From the NCBI GenBank assembly GCA_029884515.1, contig JAOUHR010000095.1, positions 1-7,097 of the forward strand: DNA of 7,097 nt, given 5' to 3'. How positions within the stretch are numbered: the stretch's first letter is position 1; every line of letters starts with the position of its first letter. Shown here one piece after another: positions 1-7,097 of the stretch. A program made the translations under genes and the position numbers. The notes under the pieces are model-generated. The model ran no database searches and was not told where the DNA came from. It saw nothing but the letters and a program-made list of their open reading frames with translations. Origin of the DNA: Gemmatimonadota bacterium. Lineage in GTDB: Bacteria > Gemmatimonadota > Gemmatimonadetes > Gemmatimonadales > Gemmatimonadaceae.

Positions 1-1005
1 ACGTTCACGTCGAGCCCGAATGACGCGAGCGACATCATCCGGCGGTCGCTGCTGCGGGTGATCGGCCAGCTGCTCCTGCCGCACGCCGCGCGCGGCGCGC
101 TCGGCAGCCGGCTCTCGGTCTCCTACTCGGCGCCGCCGGCCGGCAGCACGAGCGCCGCACCCGCGAAGGACAAGTGGAACTTCTGGACCTTCAGCGTCTC
201 GGGGAACGGGTTCCTGAACGGCGAGACGCAGCAGTCGTTCCACAACATGTTCGCGAGCGTCAACGCGAACCGCACCACCGAGGCCTGGAAGATCCGCCTG
301 GGCGTCAACAACTCGTACAACCAGTCGAAGTTCAAGATCGACAGCACCACGACCTACACCAACATCCAGCGCAATTCGGGTGCGAGCGCGATGGCGGTGC
401 GGAGCCTGGGCGAGCACTGGTCCGCCGGCGGGCGCGCCTCGCTCAACCGGTCGGATTTCAACAACACCGACCTCGCCAAGCAGGCCTCGGCCGCGGTGGA
501 GTGGGACTTCTTCCCGTACAAGGACTTCACGCGGCGGAAGCTCGCGGTGCTCTACACCGTGGGCATGCGGGCGGTGGACTACAAGGACACGACGATCTAC
601 GGGAAGACCCAGGAGACGCGACCGCTCCACACGCTGGACGCCACCTACGGCGCCCGGCAGCCCTGGGGCTCCGCGGACATCACGCTGAGCGGGTCGCAGT
701 ACCTGGACGGACTCAAGTACTACAACGCGGGGATCTTCGGGAACGTGGACATGCGCATGGGCCGGGGCTTCTCGTTCAACCTGGGCGGATCACTCTCCCG
801 AGTGCGCGACCAGCTCTACCTGCCGGGCGCGGGGCTCACGCCGGTGCAGGTGGTGGCGCGGCAGCAGCAGCTGGCGACGAACTACCGGTACTTCATGTTC
901 TTCGGCCTGCGCTACCAGTTCGGGTCGATCTTCAACAACGTCGTGAACCCGCGGTTCGGGAACCTCTCCGGGGGTGGGGGCGGGATCACGATCTCGATGG
1001 ATTAG
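1..1005 (+). CDS. Probable outer-membrane beta-barrel protein, C-terminal part (5' end off-window)
   Basis: The frame is open from the first base of the window to a TAG at 1003-1005, giving the last 334 residues; the true start and any signal peptide lie upstream. The visible part begins with a short polar and helical stretch (about residues 1-40). A low-complexity Ala/Pro/Ser linker follows (about 45-57). From about residue 58 there are many short amphipathic segments rich in alternating aromatic and polar residues (for example WNFWTFSVSG, WKIRLGVNNSYN, YRYFMFFGLRYQFG), the pattern of antiparallel outer-membrane strands. Near the end come the motifs RDQLYLP and FGSIFNNVVNPRFG, then a glycine-rich tail ending in SMD rather than a terminal aromatic. 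From memory these motifs recur in an uncharacterised family of Gemmatimonadota and Acidobacteriota, so a surface or transport role is inference. The stop interleaves with that of the convergent yeiH gene. Coding status is confident; the function is unknown. Confidence 0.75.
   Translation, partial: TFTSSPNDASDIIRRSLLRVIGQLLLPHAARGALGSRLSVSYSAPPAGSTSAAPAKDKWNFWTFSVSGNGFLNGETQQSFHNMFASVNANRTTEAWKIRLGVNNSYNQSKFKIDSTTTYTNIQRNSGASAMAVRSLGEHWSAGGRASLNRSDFNNTDLAKQASAAVEWDFFPYKDFTRRKLAVLYTVGMRAVDYKDTTIYGKTQETRPLHTLDATYGARQPWGSADITLSGSQYLDGLKYYNAGIFGNVDMRMGRGFSFNLGGSLSRVRDQLYLPGAGLTPVQVVARQQQLATNYRYFMFFGLRYQFGSIFNNVVNPRFGNLSGGGGGITISMD
1002..1005. other. Interleaved convergent stop codons
   Basis: The plus-strand TAG (1003-1005) and the minus-strand TAA (1002-1004) share two bases, so the barrel-protein gene and yeiH converge with no spacer. 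No intrinsic terminator can lie between them; each transcript must end inside the other gene or overlap it. Confidence 0.9.
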
Positions 1006-2083
1006 CGGATCGCGAGTACCCGGATCAAGCCGAAGCTCAAGCCGATCAGCGCGGCGAGCGACGCGGTCACGGTGAGGATCACCGGCGTGCCGACCGACCG
1101 GATCGCCTTGAGGTCGACGCCGAGCCCGAGTCCGGCCATCGCGACGACGGTCAGCCAGGTGGAGATGGCCTTGAGGGTGCCGGCGACATGTGCCGGCATC
1201 ATTCCCGCGGAGCGCAACGCCGCCATCGCGAGGAAGCCGACGATGAACCAGGGGAGCGCGCGCGCCAGCGAGAACGTGCGGCGGGTGCTCCGGACGCCGA
1301 ACGCGTTGGAGTCGGCAGTGGCGAGCGGTTCGCGATGCGTGAGGGTGAAGAAGAGCACCACGGGCCCCAGCATCAGCACGCGCACGAGCTTGACGAGCGT
1401 TCCCACCTGGCCGGAGAGCGCGCTCACCGGGAATGCGGCGGCGAGCACCTGCGGGACGGCGTAGACGGTCAACCCCGCCATCACGCCATACTGGTAGTCG
1501 CTGAGCGCGAGCGGCCGCACGAGCAGCGGCAGCCCGACGACGACCACCACGCCGAGGATCGCGGTGAAGGCGATGGCCGACGCGACTTCGTCACGGTGCG
1601 CCCGGATGACCGGCGCGACCGCCGCGATGGCCGAGTTGCCGCAGATGGAGTTGCCGCAGGCGACGAGGATCGCGAGCGGCCTCGGCAGGCCGAAGGCGCG
1701 GCCGATGGTGTAGCTGAGCCCGAGCCCGAGGACGACAAGGAGCACGATCCCGATCGCGAGTGCGGGGCCGGCGCGCAGCAGCAGGGGCAGATCCACCGAC
1801 GCCCCGAGCAGGACGATGGCGACTTCGAGCACCTCCTTCGCGGCAAGGTCGACGCCGGCGACGAAGCGGGGTGGGGGCGTCCGGAGCGACCGCACGGCCA
1901 TTCCCAGCAGGATCGCGACGACGAGTCCCTCGAGGATGGCGTGCCCGACGAGGCGCTCCTCGATCCGCGCAACACCGAGTGACGTCAGTGCGACACCGAC
2001 CGCGAGGAGTGCGCCGGGGCTGACTGCCCGGGCACGATCGACGAATGCGCGCAGCGTCGGCGCTGCCGGCGCTTCCAGGGCGT

Positions 2084-2087
<4 letters not shown>
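1002..2087 (-). CDS. yeiH: YeiH-family (UPF0324) putative sulfate exporter, inner-membrane protein; probable CTG start
   Basis: The protein is about 361 residues, close to the roughly 350 of E. coli YeiH, and very hydrophobic, with about ten candidate membrane segments spread over residues 24-40, 48-66, 85-125, 137-160, 168-190, 200-220, 235-250, 278-292, 308-325 and 334-358. The family-like [16 protein letters not shown] stretch sits at about residues 144-159, and [15 protein letters not shown] (208-222) matches the conserved VHEVAQVVAAG region of E. coli YeiH. The E. coli protein is annotated as a putative sulfate exporter and, from the literature, is regulated by the LysR-type sulfite sensor YeiE; no such regulator is seen here. 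No ATG, GTG or TTG is available between the tkt stop and codon 63 (ATG at 1899-1901), and starting there would delete the first membrane segment. CTG at 2085-2087 overlaps the tkt TGA and restores a normal length, so translation coupled to tkt is likely. Family assignment is strong; the exact start is uncertain. Confidence 0.88.
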
Positions 2088-4114
<2,027 letters not shown>

Positions 4115-4120
4115 TGACGA

Positions 4121-4124
4121 CTCC
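4121..4124 (-). promoter_or_regulatory. Ribosome binding site of tkt
   Basis: On the minus strand GGAG lies six bases before the TTG at 4112-4114. It is the only good Shine-Dalgarno match near the conserved N-terminus of the transketolase and is the main reason for choosing the TTG over the internal ATG at codon 24. Confidence 0.7.
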
Positions 4125-4135
4125 GGCGGGATGTC

Positions 4136-4155
4136 GCCCGCGTAGCGTCGCGGGC
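4136..4155 (-). repeat. Perfect inverted repeat (7-bp stem, 6-nt loop) in the tkt leader
   Basis: GCCCGCG (4136-4142) pairs with CGCGGGC (4149-4155) around a six-base loop. The hairpin lies 40 nt after the oxidoreductase stop and 21 nt before the tkt start. It is not followed by a T-run in the minus-strand direction, so it is not a standard intrinsic terminator. It could be an mRNA processing or stabilising structure, or a chance product of high GC. Confidence 0.4.
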
Positions 4156-4195
4156 AGTTGGGAGCGCGCGAGAGTGGCAGCGCCCGCGGGGAAAG

Positions 4196-6322
4196 TTAGC
4201 CGGGTCGGCGGCGCGATGCGATGCGCTCGGCGACGATCGTCGCGAGGGCGGCGATGGTCTCCTGCGGGTTGACGCCGAGCGCGGTGGGAAGGAGCGAACC
4301 GTCCGCGACGAAGACGCCCGCGGCGCCGAAGCGCTCGCCGTGGGTGTCGGTGCCGGCGGTGCGGCGGTCGGTGCCCATGCGGCAGGTGCCGTTCACGTGT
4401 GCGGAGGCGAGCGCGATCTGGTTGGCTCCCATCGGACGGCCGCGCAGCCTGCCGACGTCGTCGGCCGAGTGGAGCACCACGGGGCGACTGTGCCCGGAGA
4501 GCACCTCCTGGGCACCGGCCGCGAAGTGGAGCCGCGCGGCCGCGACGAGCCCTGCTTCCAGGTGTGCGGCGTCGGGCCGGCTCAGGCGGTAGCGGATGGA
4601 GACGGAGCCGTCGCGCCGCGTGCGCACCTCACCATCCGACTCCCCCCGTCGCGCGCCGTCGCGCACGAGCACGATCAGCGTGCCGATGTCCTGGAAGCGA
4701 AGCATCGTCTCGCGGTGCGCGCGCCCGAAGCCGGGTGTGGAGGCCGCGGCGAGCCCCGGGTGAAGGGGAGGACACTCGATGAGGCAACCGTAGCCGGCGG
4801 AGTCGAGCCGGAGGAACTCGTCGCACGCGGCACTCAGCGGGATGCCGCCCGCGCCGTACATCTCGTGCTCGTAGAACCCGTAGAGCCCAGTGGTAGGGTG
4901 GAGTCGGAGATAACGGCCCACCCCACCACCGCCCATGCCGGACCGTTCGAGGAGCGCGGGCGTCTCGATCGCGCCGGCGGCGATCACCACCACGGGCGAC
5001 TCGATGGTGATCTCGCGCGCCGGGCCGTCGGGGGGCGCGTGGCGCACGATCACACGCTTGGTGGGGAACGACCCCCCGTGCGCGGCGAACTCGATCCGTT
5101 CGGCGCGGCCGTGCGTGATGAGGCGCGCGCCGGCGCGCTGCGCGCGCGGCAGGTACGTCTGCAGCGCGCCCTGCTTGGCGCCCGAACGGCAGCCGTAGCC
5201 GCAGAAGCCGGTGCGCACACAGCCGGTGGCATTGATACGTGCGGCGAATGCGGACCAGCCGAGTGCGCGAGCGCCGCCAAGGATGATGCGGTTGTTGGGC
5301 GAGTGCGCGTCCTCGGGCACGAGACGCGTGTGCGTCTCCTGCTCGATGCGGTCGAAGATCGGGGCGAGGTCGGGCGCGCGCATCCCCTCCACGCCATGGT
5401 AGGCGGCCCACTCGTCGAGCACGTGATCGGGGGTGCGGAGCATCACCATCCAGTTCACCGTGGTGCCGCCCCCGAGGGCCGCCCCCTGGAAGAGCGCGAC
5501 GCCCGCGTCGTCCGTGGTGCGGAGACCCTCGTCGGCGTAGAGCCGCGCGAACATCGGGGCCTCCTGCTCGTCGAGTTCCTCGCCGGTGACGAGGTCGCCC
5601 GCCTCCACCATCAGCACATCGAACCCGGCCTCGGCGAGGCGGGCCGCCGCGACGGCGCCGCCCATCCCGGTGCCGATCACCACCACGCCGGCGCGGAGCA
5701 CCTGGCCGTCGATCGCGAGCGGGGAGAGCGTGGCCGGGAGGGCACGCGGCCGGTGGGCGGCGGCGGGGTCGGGCGCGCGGAGCACGGGCTCGGCGTCGCT
5801 CCTCGTGCCGGGGAGCGCGCCCTCCCAGGCGACGGCGGGGCCACGCGTGTGATAGGGGCCGCGGTACCCGACTTCCTCCAGGGCCTCCGGTGTGGCGTAC
5901 TCGGCCTGCATCACGAACCGCCGCACGCCGTGCACGGCGGCACGGAGCGCCGGGACACGTGATCGCGCCCAGGCGGCGAGGAGACGGTCCTGCGCGGCGG
6001 CGGGCTGGCGCACGAACCGACGCGGCCGCTGCACGACGAGGAGGGCGGCGACCGGCGAGCCGAGCAGGAGGAGCGCGCGGCCGAACCGTTCGCGGAGGTG
6101 CGGAGCGAGCCCCTCGGCCCGGGTGCGGACGGCGGCGAGGAGGCGTCGGCCGCGGGCGGCGTCGCCGAAGGCATGTGGCACGAGGCGGCGGATGACGGCC
6201 TCGAGCGTGGCGCGCTGCCCTTCAGGAAGCGGAACCGGCGGGTTCACGCCCCAGAGATACCAGACGGCGTCCTGCTCGTCCACTCTATTGATCGTGCCAT
6301 TCGGTGACATGCGCCGTGGCAC
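4196..6322 (-). CDS. GMC-family FAD-dependent oxidoreductase with N-terminal gluconate 2-dehydrogenase subunit 3-like region
   Basis: The predicted protein has 708 residues. Residues 33-170 are helical, contain a hydrophobic stretch (83-97) and end in EEVGYRGPYH (149-158), resembling gluconate 2-dehydrogenase subunit 3. A proline/alanine-rich linker (172-205) leads to the flavoprotein part. This has the FAD Rossmann motif VVVIGTGMGG (213-222) with the acidic VEAGD (239-243), the GMC signature GAALGGGTTVNW (280-291), the second signature GAIETPALLERSG (450-462), and the C-terminal SAHVNGTCRMG (640-650) and GVNPQETI (683-690). His642 and Asn685 are the expected catalytic pair, as in cholesterol oxidase-type GMC enzymes. 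A cysteine cluster, CVRTGFCGYGC (368-378), recalls long-chain alcohol oxidase-like members. It probably oxidises an alcohol group, but the substrate is unknown. No signal peptide or Tat motif is seen. GTG at 6320-6322 is chosen over the ATG at 6308-6310 because GGAGGT lies eight bases before it. It is the first gene of the probable run with tkt and yeiH. Confidence 0.92.
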   Translation of the reverse strand: MPRRMSPNGTINRVDEQDAVWYLWGVNPPVPLPEGQRATLEAVIRRLVPHAFGDAARGRRLLAAVRTRAEGLAPHLRERFGRALLLLGSPVAALLVVQRPRRFVRQPAAAQDRLLAAWARSRVPALRAAVHGVRRFVMQAEYATPEALEEVGYRGPYHTRGPAVAWEGALPGTRSDAEPVLRAPDPAAAHRPRALPATLSPLAIDGQVLRAGVVVIGTGMGGAVAAARLAEAGFDVLMVEAGDLVTGEELDEQEAPMFARLYADEGLRTTDDAGVALFQGAALGGGTTVNWMVMLRTPDHVLDEWAAYHGVEGMRAPDLAPIFDRIEQETHTRLVPEDAHSPNNRIILGGARALGWSAFAARINATGCVRTGFCGYGCRSGAKQGALQTYLPRAQRAGARLITHGRAERIEFAAHGGSFPTKRVIVRHAPPDGPAREITIESPVVVIAAGAIETPALLERSGMGGGGVGRYLRLHPTTGLYGFYEHEMYGAGGIPLSAACDEFLRLDSAGYGCLIECPPLHPGLAAASTPGFGRAHRETMLRFQDIGTLIVLVRDGARRGESDGEVRTRRDGSVSIRYRLSRPDAAHLEAGLVAAARLHFAAGAQEVLSGHSRPVVLHSADDVGRLRGRPMGANQIALASAHVNGTCRMGTDRRTAGTDTHGERFGAAGVFVADGSLLPTALGVNPQETIAALATIVAERIASRRRPG

Positions 6323-6352
6323 CCGTCCGTACCTCCCTGCATTTTTCGCCCA
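6323..6352. other. 30-nt divergent intergenic gap
   Basis: Only 30 bases separate the GTG of the minus-strand oxidoreductase gene from the ATG of the plus-strand gene. It holds the GGAGGT of the minus gene and a short T-run (6342-6346). There is no room for two promoters, so at least one, probably both, must lie inside the opposite coding sequence. No Shine-Dalgarno match precedes the plus-strand ATG. Confidence 0.7.
6331..6336 (-). promoter_or_regulatory. Strong ribosome binding site of the GMC oxidoreductase gene
   Basis: The minus strand reads GGAGGT here, eight bases before a GTG (6320-6322) that is in frame with the oxidoreductase. The downstream in-frame ATG at 6308-6310 would be 20 bases away, too far for this site, so it decides the start in favour of GTG. 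Confidence 0.75.
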
Positions 6353-7097
6353 ATGGCCCGCGTGGCAACGACTGGTGAATCCGCGACCCTGTCGCGGGAT
6401 CTCTCGGACTTCCTGATCGAGTTCTCGATCGGGCTGCAGAAGTACGCCATCTATCCGTCCGGGCACCCGATGCTCGGAACGACGTCCTCCGACCTCCAGC
6501 GGCGGATCGACACGCTGCTCAGGGAGCGCTCTTCGCTCTCGCTTGGCGTCGCGCGCAACCAGCTGATCATCGAAGGCGTCGCGACCGACGAGGCGAACCC
6601 CGTGCTGCGGGAACTCGCGGCCCGCCTGCACCGGCACCACCTCGGCGCGGTGAAGTTCTCGCAGGGGGTGACGGAAACCGAGCTGAATGACATGCTGGCG
6701 ACCGTGGCGGTGGACGCCGGGCGCCTGCCGCGCCCGCTCGGGTTGGAAGGGCCGGAGGTGTTGACGCAGTGGCCGCATACGAGGCTCTATCCGATGACGT
6801 TCGCGCAGTTGCAGCTCATCGAGGAAGACCCCTCCGGCCGGAGTGACGACGACCAGATGAAGTCGACCGGCGCCGGGAGCCGGTCGGCGGCGCTCTGGAT
6901 CGGGCTGGCGCGCGCCGCACTCATCACCGAGCTCGGCGACAAGCTGGACTCCGAGGACGCCGAGTCGACCAATCCCGCGGTGGTGGCCAAGGCGATCGAG
7001 GAGCACAAGCGCGACGAGGCATACGACCAGGTGGTGGTCGGCTACCTGCTGCAGATCGCCGAGGAGCTCAAGACGAAGGGCGGGCGTGACGCTGCCG
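6353..7097 (+). CDS. Uncharacterised protein, N-terminal part (3' end off-window); possibly of a HEAT-repeat-type family
   Basis: The frame is open from ATG 6353-6355 to the window edge, giving 248 complete codons and no stop. An in-frame TGA at 6305-6307 with no ATG, GTG or TTG between it and 6353 fixes the earliest canonical start. The product is soluble-looking, with no signal peptide or membrane segment. The N-terminal helix LSDFLIEFSIGLQKYAIYPSG (residues 17-37) is followed by HPML. Next comes a short beta-like stretch, SLSLGVARNQLIIEGV (62-77), then LARLHRHHLG-like helical sequence near residues 87-100, and WPHTRLYPM (142-150). From about residue 170 the segment is helical and charged. 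From memory this resembles the N-terminal module of uncharacterised HEAT-repeat proteins in Gemmatimonadota; no repeats are visible in the part shown. It has no Shine-Dalgarno sequence. That it is a gene is well supported by codon usage and its uninterrupted length; the function is unknown. Confidence 0.82.
   Translation, partial: MARVATTGESATLSRDLSDFLIEFSIGLQKYAIYPSGHPMLGTTSSDLQRRIDTLLRERSSLSLGVARNQLIIEGVATDEANPVLRELAARLHRHHLGAVKFSQGVTETELNDMLATVAVDAGRLPRPLGLEGPEVLTQWPHTRLYPMTFAQLQLIEEDPSGRSDDDQMKSTGAGSRSAALWIGLARAALITELGDKLDSEDAESTNPAVVAKAIEEHKRDEAYDQVVVGYLLQIAEELKTKGGRDAA

Larger units (their letters stand above)
4115..4195 (-). other. 81-nt spacer between the oxidoreductase gene and tkt
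   Basis: This noncoding gap separates the TAA of the oxidoreductase gene from the TTG of tkt. It contains the tkt ribosome-binding GGAG, one short perfect hairpin and an 8-base palindrome CCCGCGGG (4183-4190). I see no T-tract following a stem and no convincing -10/-35 pair, so read-through from the upstream gene is plausible, although a separate tkt promoter cannot be excluded. Confidence 0.6.

Noticed and set aside
144..154. CGNSICGNS repeat in YeiH considered as a metal-binding or redox motif (residue positions)
   Set aside because: It coincides with the conserved Ser/Gly/Cys-rich membrane motif of the YeiH family (GAGSSICGAAA in E. coli), so family conservation explains it.
174..1982. 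602-codon plus-strand open frame spanning the barrel-protein gene and yeiH
   Set aside because: It crosses two real genes on opposite strands and has the charged, repetitive composition of a shadow frame.
4136..4155. Rho-independent terminator between the oxidoreductase gene and tkt
   Set aside because: The stem is good but no T-run follows in the direction of transcription.
4340..5962. 540-codon plus-strand open frame opposite the oxidoreductase gene
   Set aside because: Same reason: biased composition, no recognisable motif, and the minus strand carries ordered GMC motifs.
6341..6368. Possible sigma-70 promoter for the oxidoreductase (TTGCCA, 16 nt, AAAAAT on the minus strand)
   Set aside because: The predicted transcription start would fall inside the GGAGGT ribosome-binding site, which is inconsistent with using that site; the -10 match is also only moderate.
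6311..7006. Upstream extension of the oxidoreductase frame to 7006
   Set aside because: It lies antisense to the plus-strand gene at 6353, has low-complexity composition, and the GGAGGT/GTG pair gives a better start at 6322.

Overview
The window is GC-rich, almost completely coding DNA with strong G/C bias at third codon positions. It reads as a chromosomal segment of a Gemmatimonadota-like bacterium. That assignment rests on two proteins, the incomplete barrel protein at the left edge and the incomplete protein at the right edge. As I recall, both resemble conserved uncharacterised families common in Gemmatimonadota (the left one also in Acidobacteriota). This is memory-based inference, not a search result. 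I see no tRNA, rRNA, CRISPR array, insertion sequence or other sign of a mobile element.

Layout. (1) 1-1005 (+) is the C-terminal part of a probable outer-membrane beta-barrel protein whose start lies off-window. (2) 1002-6322 is a run of three minus-strand genes, transcribed in the order GMC-type FAD oxidoreductase (4196-6322), transketolase tkt (2084-4114), YeiH-family transporter (1002-about 2087). The first two are separated by 81 nt and the last two touch at a CTGA stop/start overlap. (3) 6353-7097 (+) is the N-terminal part of a second incomplete protein, divergent from the oxidoreductase gene across a gap of only 30 nt. At the other end the yeiH and barrel-protein genes converge with their stop codons interleaved.

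Functionally, transketolase is the best-defined gene: all ThDP-binding and sugar-phosphate-binding residues I could check are present. The oxidoreductase carries a helical N-terminal region resembling gluconate 2-dehydrogenase subunit 3, fused to a complete GMC flavoprotein with a His/Asn catalytic pair; its substrate cannot be read from sequence. The transporter belongs to the YeiH/UPF0324 putative sulfate exporter family. Whether the three form a pathway is unclear. Co-transcription is plausible from spacing, but a shared substrate is not demonstrated.

The start codons are the most distinctive part of the window. The transketolase uses TTG behind a GGAG. The oxidoreductase start is best placed at a GTG behind GGAGGT, upstream of the first ATG. 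The transporter has no ATG, GTG or TTG in a usable place and probably starts at a CTG overlapping the transketolase stop. No clearly novel multi-gene system was recognised.
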